Positions 36,776 to 52,000 of a stretch of 64,000 bases of DNA are shown here, in pieces (position 1 is the first letter of the stretch; each line of letters begins with the position of its first letter). The translations under genes were made by a program, and so were the position numbers. This stretch comes from Bombus terrestris. Taxonomy: Eukaryota; Arthropoda; Insecta; Hymenoptera; Apidae. The stretch spans positions 496,001-560,000 of the forward strand of contig NW_025963551.1 in the NCBI RefSeq assembly GCF_910591885.1. Reading direction: 5' to 3'. The notes below the pieces were generated by a model. It saw only the letters and a program-made list of their open reading frames with translations. It was not told where the DNA came from and made no database searches.

Positions 36776-39700
36776 ATTTGAAATTAGTCGCCTCCTTATC
36801 GGATAACGAAAGCAAGAGGGATTGGTTTTAGGTTAGGCTATAGTTATCGGGCGAGCACAGGGAGCGAGGGACGCGTAAGGGTGTGTCACAAACCAACGGT
36901 TTGTCACATAGGGTCATTGAAATATTCGCACCAGCCCCAGGAGCCGGAAGTCTTTATCGAATTGCGTACTGACAATAGTTTACAGTATATCAATATTTGT
37001 ACATAAATAGTAATATTTTCACACAGTACAATGCAACGTGAGGTCCGAAATCGCTGACAAATTGAGGTAATAATAGGAAATATATGCAGGACAATATAAG
37101 ATATATGTATAGCTTGGAAATTGTAATCGTTGATCGCTCGCTCCCCTCGCTCGTAAGAATCTAGTGCAACCTCACAACCGATCCGACACGTTCGCAAATT
37201 TGAAATTAGTCGACTCCTTATCGGATAACGAACGCAAGAGGGATTGATTTAAGGTTAGGCTATAGTTTTCAAGCGAGCGCAGCGAGCGAGGGTCGCGTAA
37301 AGGTGTGTCACAAACCAACGGTTTGGCACATAGGGACATTGAAATATTCGCACCTGCCCGAGGAGTCGGAAGTCTTTATCGCGTTGCCTACTGACAAAAG
37401 TTTACAGTTTATCAATAGTTTTACATAAATAGTAATATTTCCACATAGTACGGTGCAACGTAAGGTCCGAAATCGCTGACAAATTGAGGTAATAACAGGA
37501 AATATATGCAAGGCAATATAGGGTATATGTATAGCTTGGAAATTGTAATCGTTGCTCGCTCGCTCCGCTCGCTCGTAAGAATCTAGTCCAACCTCACAAC
37601 CGATCCGACACATTCGCAAATTTGAAGTTAGTCCCCTCCTTATCGGATAACGAAAGCAAGAGGGATTGGTTTTAGGTTAGGCTATAGTTATCGATCGAGC
37701 GCAGCGAGCGAGGGACGCATAAAGGTGTGTCACAAATCATCGGTTTGGCACATAGGGACATTGAAATATTCGCACCTGCCCGAGGAGTAGGAAGTCTTTA
37801 TCGAGTTGCCTACTGACAAAAGTTTACAGTTTATCAATAGTTTTACATAAATAGTAATATTTCCACATAGTACGGTGCAACGTGAGGTCCGAAATCGCTG
37901 ACAAATTGAGGTAATAACAGGAAATATATGCAAGGCAATATAAGGTATATGTATAGCTTGGAAATTGTAATCGTCCCTCGCTCGCTCCGCTCGCTCGTAA
38001 GAATCTAGTCCAACCTCCCAACCGATCCGACACGTTCGCAAATTTGAAATTAGTCCCCTCCTTATCGAATGGCGAACGTAAGAGATATTGGTTTTAGGTT
38101 AGGCTATAGTTTTCAAGCGAGCGCAGCGAGCGAGGGTCGCGTAAAGGTGTGTCACAAACCAACGGTTTGTCACTTAGGGACATTGAAATATTCGCACCAG
38201 CCCGAGGAGTTGGAAGTCTTTATCGCGTTGCCTACTGACAAAAGTTTACAGTTTATCAATAGTTTTACATAAATAGTAATATTTCCACATAGTACGGTGC
38301 AACGTAAGGTCCGAAATCGCTGACAAATTGAGGTAATAACAGGAAATATATTCAAGGCAATATAAAGTATATGTATAGCTTGGAAATTGTAATCGTTGCT
38401 CGCTCGCTCCGCTCGCTCGTAAGAATCTAGTCCAACCTCCAAACCGATCCGACACGTTCGCAAATTTGAAATTAGTCTCCTCCTTATCGAATGGCGAACG
38501 TAAGAGACATTGGTTTTAGGTTAGGCTATAGTTTTCAAGCGAGCGCAGCGAGCGAGGGTCGCGTAAAGGTGTGTCACAAACCAACGGTTTGGCACTTAGG
38601 GACATTGAAATATTCGCACCAGCCCGAGGAGTCGGAAGTCTTTATCGCGTTACCTACTGACAAAAGTTTACAGTTTATCAATAGTTTTACATAAATAGTA
38701 ATATTTCCACATAGTACGGTGCAACGTAAGGTCCGAAATCGCTGACAAATTGAGGTAATAACAGGAAATATATGCAAGGCAATATAAGGTATATGTATAG
38801 CTTGGAAATTGTAATCGTTGCTCGTTCGCTCCGCTCGCTCGTAAGAATCTAGTGCAACCTCACAACCGATGCGACACGTTCGCAAATTTGAAATTAGTCG
38901 CCTCCTTATCGGATCTCGAAAGCAAGAGGGATTGGTTTTAGGTTAGGCTATAGTTATCGGGCGAGCACAGGGAGCGAGGGACGCGTAAGGGTGTGTCACA
39001 AACCAACGGTTTGTCACATAGGGTCATTGAAATATCCGCACCAGCCCCAGGAGCCGGAAGTCTTTATCGAATTGCCTACAGACAAAAGTTTAGAGTATAT
39101 CAATATTTGTACATAAATAGTAATATTTTCACATAGTACAGTGCAACGTGAGGTCCGAAATCGCTGACAAATTGAGGTAATAACAGGAAATATATGCAAG
39201 GCAATATAAGGTATATGTATAGCTTGGAAATTGTAATCGTCCCTCGCTCGCTCCGCTCGCTCGTAAGAATCTAGTCCAACCTCCCAACCGATCCGACACG
39301 TTCGCAAATTTGAAATTAGTCCCCTCCTTATCGAATGGCGAACGTAAGAGATATTGGTTTTAGGTTAGGCTATAGTTTTCAAGCGAGCGCAGCGAGCGAG
39401 GGTCGCGTAAAGGTGTGTCACAAACCAACGGTTTGTCACTTAGGGACATTGAAATATTCGCACCAGCCCGAGGAGTTGGAAGTCTTTATCGCGTTGCCTA
39501 CTGACAAAAGTTTACAGTTTATCAATAGTTTTACATAAATAGTAATATTTCCACATAGTACGGTGCAACGTAAGGTCCGAAATCGCTGACAAATTGAGGT
39601 AATAACAGGAAATATATTCAAGGCAATATAAGGTATATATATAGCTTGGAAATTGAAATCGTTGCTCGCTCGCTCCGCTCACTCGTAAAAATCTAGTCCA

Positions 39701-40574
39701 ACCTCCAAACCGATCCGACACGTTCGCAAATTTGAAATTAGTCTCCTCCTTATCGAATGGCGAACGTAAGAGACATTGGTTTTAGGTTAGGCTATAGTTT
39801 TCAAGCGAGCGCAGCGAGCGAGGGTCGCGTAAAGGTGTGTCACAAACCAACGGTTTGGCACTTAGCGACATTGAAATATTCGCACCAGCCCGAGGAGTCG
39901 GAAGTCTTTATCGCGTTACCTACTGACAAAAGTTTACAGTTTATCAATAGTTTTACATAAATAGTAATATTTCCACATAGTACGGTGCAACGTAAGGTCC
40001 AAAATCGCTGACAAATTGAGGCAATAACAGGAAATATATGCAAGGCAATATAAGGTATATGTATAGCTTGGAAATTGTAATCGTTGCTCGCTCGCTCCGC
40101 TCGCTCGTAAGAATCTAGTCCAACCTCACAACCGATCCGACACGTTCGCAAATTTGAAGTTAGTCCCCTCCTTATTGGATAACGAAAGCAAGAGGGATTG
40201 GTTTTAGGTTAGGCTATAGTTATCGATCGAGCGCAGCGAGCGAGGGACGCATAAAGGTGTGTCACAAATCATCGGTTTGGCACATAGGGACATTGAAATA
40301 TTCGCACCTGCCCGAGGAGTAGGAAGTCATTATCGAATTGCCTACAGACAAAAGTTTACAGTTTATCAATAGTTTTACATAAATAGTAATGTTTCCACAT
40401 AGTACAGTTGCAACGTGAGGTCCGAAATCGCTGACAAATTAAGGTAATAACAGGAAATATATGCACGGCACCATAAGGTATATGTATAGCTTGGAAATTG
40501 TAATCGTTGCTCGCTCGCTCCGCTCGCTCGTAAGAATCTAGTCCAACCTCACAACCGATCCGACACGTTCGCAA

Positions 40575-41842
40575 ATTTGAAGTTAGTCCCGTCCTTATCG
40601 GATAACGAAAGCAAGAGGGATTGGTTGTAGGTTAGGCTATAGTTATCGATCGAGCGCAGCGAGCGAGGGTCGCGTAAAGGTGTGTCACAAACCAACGGTT
40701 TGGCACTTAGGGACATTGAAATATTCGCACCAGCCCGAGGAGTCGGAAGTCTTTATCGCGTTACCTACTGACAAAAGTTTACAGTTTATCAATAGTTTTA
40801 CATAAATAGTAATATTTCCACATAGTACAGTTGCAACGTGAGGTCGGAAATCGCTGACAAATTAAGGTAATAACAGGAAATATATGCACGGCACCATAAG
40901 GTATATGTATAGCTTGGAAATTGTAATCGTTGCTAGCTCGCTCCGCTCGCTCGTAAGAATCTAGTCCAACCTCACAACCGATCCGACACGTTCGCAAATT
41001 TGAAATTAGTCGACTCCTTATCGGATAACGAACGCAAGAGGGATTGATTTAAGGTTAGGCTATAGTTATCGATCGAGCGCAGCGAGCGAGGGACGCATAA
41101 AGGTGTGTCACAAATCATCGGTTTGGCACATAGGGACATTGAAATATTCGCACCTGCCCGAGGAGTAGGAAGTCTTTATCGAATTGCCTACAGACAAAAG
41201 TTTACAGTTTATCAATAGTTTTACATAAATAGTAATGTTTCCACATAGTACAGTTGCAACGTGAGGTCCGAAATCGCTGAAAAATTGAGGTAATAACAGG
41301 AAATATATGCAAGGCAATATAAGGTATATGTATAGCTTGGAAATTGTAATCGTTGCTCGCTCGCTCCGCTCGCTCGTAAGAATCTAGTCCAACCTCCCAA
41401 CCGATCCGAAACGTTCGCAAATTTGAAATTAGTCCCCTCCTTATCGAATGGCGAACGTAAGAGATATTGGTTTTAGGTTAGGCTATAGTTATCGATCGAG
41501 CGCAGTGAGCGAGGGACGCATAAAGGTGTGTCACAAATCATCGGTTTGGCACATAGGGACATTGAAATATTCGCACCTGCCCGAGGAGTAGGAAGTCTTT
41601 ATCGCGTTGCCTACTGACAAAAGTTTACAGTTTATCAATAGTTTTACATAAATAGTAATATTTCCACATAGTACGGTGCAACGTAAGGTCCGAAATCGCT
41701 GACAAATTGAGGTAATAACAGGAAATATATGCAAGGCAATATAAGGTATATGTATAGCTTGGAAATTGTAATCGTTGCTCGCTCGCTCCGCTCGCTCGTA
41801 AGAATCTAGTGCAACCTCACATCCGATCCGACACGTTCGCAA
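40575..41842 (+). repeat. Run of three mosaic monomers m97-m99
   Basis: m97 changes from L-B to L-A inside the left GC arm (about 40655-40668). m98 joins the CGACTCC/GATTTAAGG head to an L-B body and changes from R2 to an R1-like right end. m99 has an L-A head (GAATGGCGAAC, GATATTGG) that changes to L-B after the TTAGG motif (about 41470-41490). All three are copied as m138-m140 (57880-59147), so they arose before the 17.3-kb-spaced duplication. Confidence 0.85.
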
Positions 41843-44800
41843 ATTTGAAATTAGTCGCCTCCTTATCGGATAACGAAAGCAAGAGGGATTGGTTTTAAGT
41901 TAGGCTATAGTTATCGGGCGAGCACAGGGAGCGAGGGACGCGTAAGGGTGTGTCACAAACCAACGGTTTGTCACATAGGGTCATTGAAATATTCGCACCA
42001 GCCCCAGGAGCCGGAAGTCTTTATCGAATTGCGTACTGACAAAAGTTTACAGTATATCAATATTTGTACATAAATAGTAATTTTTTCACACAGTACAATG
42101 CAACGTGAGGTCCGAAATCGCTGACAAATTGAGGTAATAATAGGAAATATATGCAGGACAATATAAGATAAATGTATAGCTTGGAAATTGTAATCGTTGA
42201 TCGCTCGCTCCCCTCGCTCGTAATAATCCAGTGCAACATCACAACCGATCCGACACGTTCGCAAATTTGAAATTAGTCGCCTCCTTATCGGATAACGAAC
42301 GCAAGAGGGATTGGTTTTAGGTTAGGCTATAGTTATCGATCGAGCGCAGCGAGCGAGGGACGCATAAAGGTGTGTCACAAATCATCGGTTTGGCACATAG
42401 GGTCATTGAAATATTCGCACCAGCCCCAGGAGCCGGAAGTCTTTATCGAATTGCCTACAGACAAAAGTTTACAGTATATCAATATTTGTACATGAATAGT
42501 AATATTTTCACACAGTACAGTGCAACGTGAGGTCCGAAATCGCTGACAAATTGAGGTAATAACAGGAAATATATGCAAGGCAATATAAGGTATATGTATA
42601 GCTTGGAAATTGTAATCGTTGCTCGCTCGCTCCGCTCGCTCGTAAGAATCTAGTCCAACCTCCCAACCGATCCGACACGTTCGCAAATTTGAAATTAGTC
42701 CCCTCCTTATCGAATGGCGAACGTAAGAGATATTGGTTTTAGGTTAGGCTATAGTTTTCAAGCGAGCGCAGCGAGCGAGGGTCGCGTAAAGATGTGTCAC
42801 AAACCAACGGTTTGTCACTTAGGGACATTGAAATATTCGCACCAGCCCGAGGAGTCGGAAGTCTTTATCGAATTGCGTACTGACATAAGTTTACAGTATA
42901 TCAATATTTGTACATAAATAGTAATATTTTCACACAGTACAATGCAACGTGAGGTCCGGAATCGCTGACAAATTGAGGTAATAATAGGAAATATATGCAG
43001 GACAATATAAGATATGTGTATAGCTTGGAAATTGTAATCGTTGCTCGCTCGCTCCGCTCGCTCGTAAGTATCTAGTGCAACCTCACATCCGATCCGACAC
43101 GTTCGCAAATTTGAAATTAGTCGCCTCCTTATCGGATAACGAAAGCAAGAGGGATTGGTTTTAAGTTAGGCTATAGTTATCGGGCGAGCACAGGGAGCGA
43201 GGGACGCGTAAGGGTGTGTCACAAACCAACGGTTTGTTACATAGGGTCATTGAAATATTCGCACCAGCCCCAGGAGCCGGAAGTCTTTATCGAATTGCGT
43301 ACTGACAAAAGTTTACAGTATATCAATATTTGTACATAAATAGTAATATTTTCACACAGTACAGTGCAACGTGAGGTCCGAAATCGCTGACAAATTGAGG
43401 CAATAACAGGAAATATATGCAAGGCAATATAAGGTATATGTATAGCTTGGAAATTGTAATCGTTGCTCGCTCGCTCCGCTCGCTCGTAAGAATCTAGTCC
43501 AACCTCCCAACCGATCCGACACGTTCGCAAATTTGAAATTAGTCTCCTCCTTATCGAATGGCGAACGTAAGAGTTATTGGTTTTAGGTTAGGCTATAGTT
43601 TTCAAGCGATCGCAGCGAGCGAGGGTCGCGTAAAGGTGTGTCACAAAGCAACGGTTTGGCACTTAGGGACATTGAAATATTCGCACCAGCCCGAGGAGTC
43701 GGAAGTCTTTATCGCGTTGCCTACTGACAAAAGTTTACAGTTTATCAATAGTTTTACATAAATAGTAATATTTCCACATAGTACGGTGCAACGTAAGGTC
43801 CGAAATAGCTGACAAATTGAGGTAATAACAGGAAATATATGCAAGGCACCATAAGGTATATGTATAGCTTGGAAATTGTAATCGTTGCTCGCTCGCTCCG
43901 CTCGCTCGTAAGAATCTAGTCCACCCTCACAACCGATCCGACACGTTCGCAAATTTGAAGTTAGTCCCCTCCTTATCGGATAACGAAAGCAAGAGGGATT
44001 GGTTTTAGGTTAGGCTATAGTTATCGATCGAGCGCAGCGAGCGAGGGACACATAAAGGTGTGTTACAAATCATCGGTTTGGCACATAGGGACATTGAAAT
44101 ATTCGCACCTGCCCGAGGAGTAGGAAGTCTTTATCGAATTGCCTACAGACAAAAGTTTACAGTTTATCAATAGTTTTACATAAATAGTAATATTTCCACA
44201 TAGTACAGTTGCAACGTGAGGTCCGAAATCGCTGACAAATTAAGGTAATAACAGGAAATATATGCACGGCACCATAAGGTATATGTATAGCTTGGAAATT
44301 GTAATCGTTGCTCGCTCGCTCCGCTCGCTCGTAAGAATCTAGTCCAACCTCACAACCGATCCGACACGTTCGCAAATTTGAAGTTAGTCCCCTCCTTATC
44401 GGATAACGAAAGCAAGAGGGATTGGTTTTAGGTTAGGCTATAGTTATCGATCGAGCGCAGCGAGCGAGGGACGCATAAAGGTGTGTCACAAATCATCGGT
44501 TTGGCACATAGGGACATTGAAATATTCGCACCTGCCCGAGGAGTAGGGAGTCTTTATCGCGTTGCCAACTGACAAAAGTTTACAGTTTATCAATAGTTTT
44601 ACATAAATAGTAATATTTCCACATAGTACGGTGCAACGTAAGGTCTGAAATCGCTGACAAATTGAGGTAATAACAGGAAATATATGCAAGGCAATATAAG
44701 GTATATGTATAGCTTGGAAATTGTAATCGTTGCTCGCTCGCTCCGCTCGCTCGTAAGAATCTAGTGCAACCTCACAACCGATCCGACACGTTCGCAAATT

Positions 44801-47800
44801 TGAAATTAGTCGCCTCCTTATCGGATAACGAAAGCAAGAGGGATTGGTTTTAGGTTAGGCTATAGTTATCGGGCGAGCACAGGGAGCGAGGGACGCGTAA
44901 GGGTGTGTCACAAACCAACGGTTTGTCACATAGGGTCATTGAAATATTCGCACCAGCCCCAGGAGCCGGAAGTCTTTATCGAATTGTGTACTGACAAAAG
45001 TTTACAGTATATCAATATTTGTACATAAATAGTAATATTTTCACACAGTACAATGCAACGTGAGGTCCGAAATCGCTGACAAATTGAGGTAATAATAGGA
45101 AATATATGCAGGACAATATAAGATATATGTATAGCTTGGAAATTGTAACCGTTGATCGCTCGCTCCCCTCGCTCGTAAGAATCTAGTGCAACCTCACAAC
45201 CGATCCGACACGTTCGCAAATTTGAAATTAGTCGCCTCCTTATCGGATAACGAACACAAGAGGGATTGGTTTTAGGTTAGGCTATAGTTATCGATCGAGC
45301 GCAGCGAGCGAGGGACGCATAAAGGTGTGTCACAAATCATCGGTTTGGCACATAGGGACATTGAAATATTCGCACCTGCCCGAGGAGTAGGAAGTCTTTA
45401 TCGAGTTGCCTACTGACAAAAGTTTACAGTTTATCAATAGTTTTACATAAATAGTAATATTTCCACATAGTACAGTTGCAACGTGAGGTCGGAAATCGCT
45501 GACAAATTAAGGTAATAACAGGAAATATATGCACGGCACCATAAGGTATATGTATAGCTTGGAAATTGTAATCGTTGCTAGCTCGCTCCGCTCGCTCGTA
45601 AGAATCTAGTCCAACCTCACAACCGATCCGACACGTTCGCAAATTTGAAATTAGTCCCCTCCTTATCGAATGGCGAACGTAAGAGATATTGGTTTTAGGT
45701 TAGGCTATAGTTTTCAAGCGAGCGCAGCGAGCGAGGGTCGCGTAAAGGTGTGTCACAAACCAACGGTTTGTCACTTAGGGACATTGAAATATTCGCACCA
45801 GCCCGAGGTGTCGGAAGTCTTTATCGCGTTGCCTACTAACAAAAGTTTACAGTTTATCAATAGTTTTACATAAATAGTAATATTTCCACATAGTACGGTG
45901 CAACGTAAGGTCCGAAATCGCTGACAAATTGAGGTAATAACAGGAAATATATGCAAGGCAATATAAGGTATATATATAGCTTGGAAATTGTAATCGTTGC
46001 TCGCTCGCTCCGCTCGCTCGTAAGAATCTAGTCCAACCTCCAAACCGATCCGACACGTTCGCAAATTTGAAATTAGTCTCCTCCTTATCGAATGGCGAAC
46101 GTAAGAGACATTGGTTTTAGGTTAGGCTATAGTTTTCAAGCGAGCGCAGCGAGCGAGGGTCGCGTAAAGGTGTGTCACAAACCAACGGTTTGGCACTTAG
46201 CGACATTGAAATATTCGCACCAGCCCGAGGAGTCGGAAGTCTTTATCGCGTTACCTACTGACAAAAGTTTACAGTTTATCAATAGTTTTACATAAATAGT
46301 AATATTTCCACATAGTACGGTGCAACGTAAGGTCCAAAATCGCTGACAAATTGAGGCAATAACAGGAAATATATGCAAGGCAATATAAGATATATGTATA
46401 GCTTGGAAATTGTAATCGTTGCTCGCTCGCTCCGCTCTCTCGTAAGAATCTAGTCCAACCTCACAACCGATCCGACACGTTCGCAAATTTGAAATTAGTC
46501 GCCTCCTTATCGGATAACGAAAGCAAGAGGGATTGGTTTTAGGTTAGGCTATAGTTATCGGGCGAGCACAGGGAGCGAGGGACGCGTAAGGGTGTGTCAC
46601 AAACCAACGGTTTGTCACATAGGGTCATTGAAATATTCGCACCAGCCCCAGGAGCCGGAAGTCTTTATCGAATTGCGTACTGACAAAAGTTTACAGTATA
46701 TCAATATTTGTACATAAATAGTAATATTTTCACACAGTACAATGCAACGTGAGGTCCGAAATCGCTGACAAATTGAGGTAATAACAGGAAATATATGCAG
46801 GACAATATAAGATATATGTATAGCTTGGAAATTGTAATCGTTGATCGCTCGCTCCCCTCGCTCGTAAGAATCTAGTGCAACCTCACAACCGATCCGACAC
46901 GTTCGCAAATTTGAAATTAGTCGCCTCCTTATCGGATAACGAACACAAGAGGGATTGGTTTTAGGTTAGGCTAAAGTTATCGATCGAGCGCAGCGAGCGA
47001 GGGACGCATAAAGTTGTGTCACAAATCATCGGTTTGGCACATAGGGACATTGAAATATTCGCACCTGCCCGAGGAGTAGGAATTCTTTATCGAGTTGCCT
47101 ACTGACAAAAGTTTACAGTTTATCAATAGTTTTACATAAATAGTAATATTTCCACATAGTACAGTTGCAACGTGAGGTCCGAAATCGCTGACAAATTAAG
47201 GTAATAACAGGAAATATATGCACGGCACCATAAGGTATATGTATAGCTTGGAAATTGTAATCGCTGCTCGCTCGCTCCGCTCGCTCGTAAGAATCTAGTC
47301 CAACCTCACAACCGATCCGGCACGTTCGCAAATTTGAAGTTAGTCCCCTCCTTATCGGATAACGAAAGCAAGAGGGATTGGTTTTAGGTTAGGCTATAGT
47401 TATCGATCGAGCGCAGCGAGCGAGGGACGGATAAAGGTGTGTCACAAATCATCGGTTTGGCACATAGGGACATTGAAATATTCGCACCTGCCCGAGAAGT
47501 AGGAAGTCTTTATCGAATTGCCTACAGACAAAAGTTTACAGTTTATCAATAGTTTTACATAAATAGTAATATTTCCACATAGTACAGTTGCAACGTGAGG
47601 TCCGAAATCGCTGACAAATTAAGGTAATAACAGGAAATATATGCACGGCACCATAAGGTATATGTATAGCTTGGAAATTGTAAACGTTGCTCGCTCGCTC
47701 CGCTCGCTCGTAAGAATCTAGTCCAACCTCACAACCGATCCGACACGTTCGCAAATTTGAAGTTAGTCCCCTCCTTATCGGATAACGAAAGCAAGAGGGA

Positions 47801-49021
47801 TTGGTTTTAGGTTAGGCTATAGTTATCGATCGAGCGCAGCGAGCGAGGGACGCATAAAGGTGTGTCACAAATCATCGGTTTGGCACATAGGGACATTGAA
47901 ATATTCGCACCTGCCCGAGGAGTAGGGAGTCTTTATCGCGTTGCCTACTGACAAAAGATTACAGTTTATCAATAGTTTTACATAAATAGTAATATTTCCA
48001 CATAGTACGGTGCAACGTAAGGTCCGAAATCGCTGACAAATTGAGGTAATAACAGGAAATATATGCAAGGCAATATAAGGTATATGTATAGCTTGGAAAT
48101 TGTAATCGTTGCTCGCTCGCTCCGCTCGCTCGTAAGAATCTAGTGCAACCTCACAACCGATCCGACACGTTCGCAAATTTGAAATTAGTCGCCTCCTTAT
48201 CGGATAACGAAAGCAAGAGGGATTGGTTTTAGGTTAGGCTATAGTTATCGGGCGAGCACAGGGAGCGAGGGACGCGTAAGGGTGTGTCACAAACCAACGG
48301 TTTGTCACATAGGGTCATTGAAATATTCGCACCAGCCCCAGGAGCCGGAAGCCTTTATCGAATTGCGTACTGACAAAAGTTTACAGTATATCAATATTTG
48401 TACATAAATAGTAATATTTTCACACAGTACAATGCAACGTGAGGTCCGAAATCGCTGACAAATTGAGGTAATAATAGGAAATATATGCAGGACAATATAA
48501 GATATATGTATAGCTTGGAAATTGTAATCGTTGATCGCTCGCTCCCCTCGCTCGTAAGAATCTAGTGCAACCTCACAACCGATCCGACACGTTCGCAAAT
48601 TTGAAATTAGTCGCCTCCTTATCGGATAACGAACACAAGAGGGATTGGTTTTAGGTTAGGCTATAGTTATCGATCGAGCGCAGCGAGCGAGGGACGCATA
48701 AAGGTGTGTCACAAATCATCGGTTTGGCACATAGGGACATTGAAATATTCGCACCTGCCCGAGGAGTAGGAAGTCTTTATCGAGTTGCCTACTGACAAAA
48801 GTTTACAGTTTATCAATAGTTTTACATAAATAGTAATATTTCCACATAGTACAGTTGCAACGTGAGGTCGGAAATCGCTGACAAATTAAGGTAATAGCAG
48901 GAAATATATGCACGGCACCATAAGGTATATGTATAGCTTGGAAATTGTAATCGTTGCTAGCTCGCTCCACTCGCTCGTAAGAATCTAGTCCAACCTCACA
49001 ACCGATCCGACACGTTCGCAA

Positions 49022-52000
49022 ATTTGAAATTAGTCCCCTCCTTATCGAATGGCGAACGTAAGAGATATTGGTTTTAGGTTAGGCTATAGTTTTCAAGCGA
49101 GCGCAGCGAGCGAGGGTCGCGTAAAGGTGTGTCACAAACCAACGGTTTGTCACTTAGGGACATTGAAATATTCGCACCAGCCCGAGGAGTCGGAAGTCTT
49201 TATCGCGTTGCCTACTGACAAAAGTTTACACTATATCAATATTTGTACATAAATAGTAATATTTTCACACAGTACAATGCAACGTGAGGTCCGAAATCGC
49301 TGACAAATTGAGGCAATAACAGGAAATATATGCAAGGCAATATAAAGTTTATGTATAGCTTGGAAATTGTAATCGTTGCTCGCTCGCTCCGCTCGCTCGT
49401 AAGAATCTAGTGCAACCTCACAACCGATCCGACACGTTCGCAAATTTGAAATTAGTCGCCTCCTTATCGGATAACGAAAGCAAGAGGGATTGGTTTTAGG
49501 TTAGGCTATAGTTATCGGGCGAGCACAGGGAGCGAGGGACGCGTAAGGGTGTGTCACAAACCAACGGTTTGTCACATAGGGTCATTGAAATATTCGCACC
49601 AGCCCCAGGAGCCGGAAGTCTTTATCGAATTGCCTACAGACAAAAGTTTACAGTATATCATTATTTGTACATAAATAGTAATATTTTCACTCAGTACAGT
49701 GCAACGTGAGGTCCGAAATCGCTGACAAATTGAGGCAATAACAGGAAATATATGCAAGGCAATATAAGATATATGTATAGCTTGGAAATTGTAATCGTTG
49801 CTCGCTCGCTCCGCTCGCTCGTAAGAATCTAGTCCAACCTCACAACCGATCCGACACGTTCGCAAATTTGAAGTTAGTCCCCTCCTTATCGGATAACGAA
49901 AGCAAGAGGGACTGGTTTTAGGTTAGGCTATAGTTATCGATCGAGCGCAGCGAGCGAGGGACGCATAAAGGTGTGTCACAAATCATCGGTTTGGCACATA
50001 GGGACATTGAAATATTCGCACCTGCCCGAGGAGTAGGAATTCTTTATCGAGTTGCCTACTGACATAAGTTTACAGTTTATCAATAGTTTTACATAAATAG
50101 TAATATTTCCACATAGTACAGTTGCAACGTGAGGTCCGAAATCGCTGACAAATTAAGGTAATAACAGGAAATATATGCACGGCACCATAAGGTATATGTA
50201 TAGCTTGGAAATTGTAATCGTTGCTCGCTCGCTCCGCTCGCTCGTAAGAATCTAGTCCAACCTCACAACCGATCCGACACGTTCGCAAATTTGAAGTTAA
50301 TCCCCTGCTTATCGGATAACGAAAGCAAGAGGGATTGGTTTTAGGTTAGGCTATAGTTATCGATCGAGCGCAGCGAGCGAGGGACGCATAAAGGTGTGTC
50401 ACAAACCAACGGTTTGTCACATAGGGTCATTGAAATATTCGCACCAGCCCCAGGAGCCGGAAGTCTTTATCGAATTGCGTACTGACAAAAGTTTACAGTA
50501 TATCAATATTTGTACATAAATAGTAATTTTTTCACACAGTACAATGCAACGTGAGGTCCGAAATCGCTGACAAATTGAGGTAATAATAGGAAATATATGC
50601 AGGACAATATAAGATATATGTATAGCTTGGAAATTGTAATCGTTGCTCGCTCGCTCCGCTCGCTCGTAAGAATCTAGTGCAACCTCACAACCGATCCGAC
50701 ACGTTCGCAAATTTGAAATTAGTCGCCTCCTTATCGGATAACGAAAGCAAGAGGGATTGGTTTTAGGTTAGGCTATAGTTTTCAACCGAGCGCAGCGAGC
50801 GAGGGTCGCATAAAGGTGTGTCACAAACCAACGGTTTGGCACTTAGGGACATTGAAATATTCGCACCAGCCCGAGGAGTCGGAAGTCTTTATCGCGTTGC
50901 CTACTGACACAAGTTTACAGTTTATCAATAGTTTTACATAAATAGTAATATTTCCACATAGTACGGTGCAACGTAAGGTCCGAAATCGCTGACAAATTGA
51001 GGTAATAACAGGAAATATATGCAAGGCAATATAGGGTATATGTATAGCTTGGAAATTGTAATCGTTGCTCGCTCGCTCCGCTCGCTCGTAAGAATCTAGT
51101 GCAACCGCACAACCGATCCGACACGTTCGCAAATTTGAAATTAGTCGCCTCCTTATCGGATAACGAAAGCAAGAGGGATTGGTTTTAGATTAGGCTATAG
51201 TTATCGGGCGAGCACAGGGAGCGAGGGACGCGTAAGGGTGTGTCACAAACCAACGGTTTGTCACATAGGGTCATTGAAATATTCGCACCAGCCCCAGGAG
51301 CCGGAAGTCTTTATCGAATTGCGTACTGACAAAAGTTTACAGTATATCAATATTTGTACATAAATAGTAATTTTTTCACACAGTACAATGCAACGTGAGG
51401 TCCGAAATCGCTGACAAATTGAGGTAATAATAGGAAATATATGCAGGACAATATAAGATATATGTATAGCTTGGAAATTGTAATCGTTGATCGCTCGCTC
51501 CCCTCGCTCGTAAGAATCTAGTGCAACCTCACAACCGATCCGACACGTTCGCAAATTTGAAATTAGTCGCCTCCTTATCGGATAACGAACACAAGAGGGA
51601 TTGGTTTTAGGTTAGGCTATAGTTATCGATCGAGCGCAGTGAGCGAGGGACGCATAAAGGTGTGTCACAAATCATCGGTTTGGCACATAGGGACATTGAA
51701 ATATTCGCACCTGCCCGAGGAGTAGGAAGTCTTTATCGCGTTGCCTACTGACAAAAGTTTACAGTTTATCAATAGTTTTACATAAATAGTAATATTTCCA
51801 CATAGTACGGTGCAACGTAAGGTCCGAAATCGCTGACAAATTGAGGTAATAACAGGAAATATATGCAAGGCAATACAAGGTATATGTATAGCTTGGAAAT
51901 TGTAATCGTTGCTCGCTCGCTCCGCTCGCTCGTAAGAATCTAGTGCAACCTCACATCCGATCCGACACGTTCGCAAATTTGAAATTAGTCGCCTCCTTAT

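Larger units (their letters stand above)
36362..49021 (+). repeat. 17.3-kb-spaced duplicated segment, copy 1 (m87-m116)
   Basis: Starts with the 414-bp monomer m87, shared with the end of the previous segment. m88-m116 are typed C4 A1 B1 A1 A1 C3 A1 A1 B2 B/A2 B2/1 A/B1 C4 B/C3 A4 C3 A1 B2 B1 C4 B2 A1 A1 C4 B2 B2 B1 C4 B2. m87-m99 match m128-m140 at an offset of 17,305 bp, m104 matches m142 at 16,039, and m107-m116 match m143-m152 at 15,194. m100-m102 and m105-m106 have no counterpart in copy 2. Shared markers include CGACTCC with GATTTAAGG (near 37210 and 41010), GGTTGTAGG (40623) and GATCGCAGCGAG (43607). Confidence 0.92.
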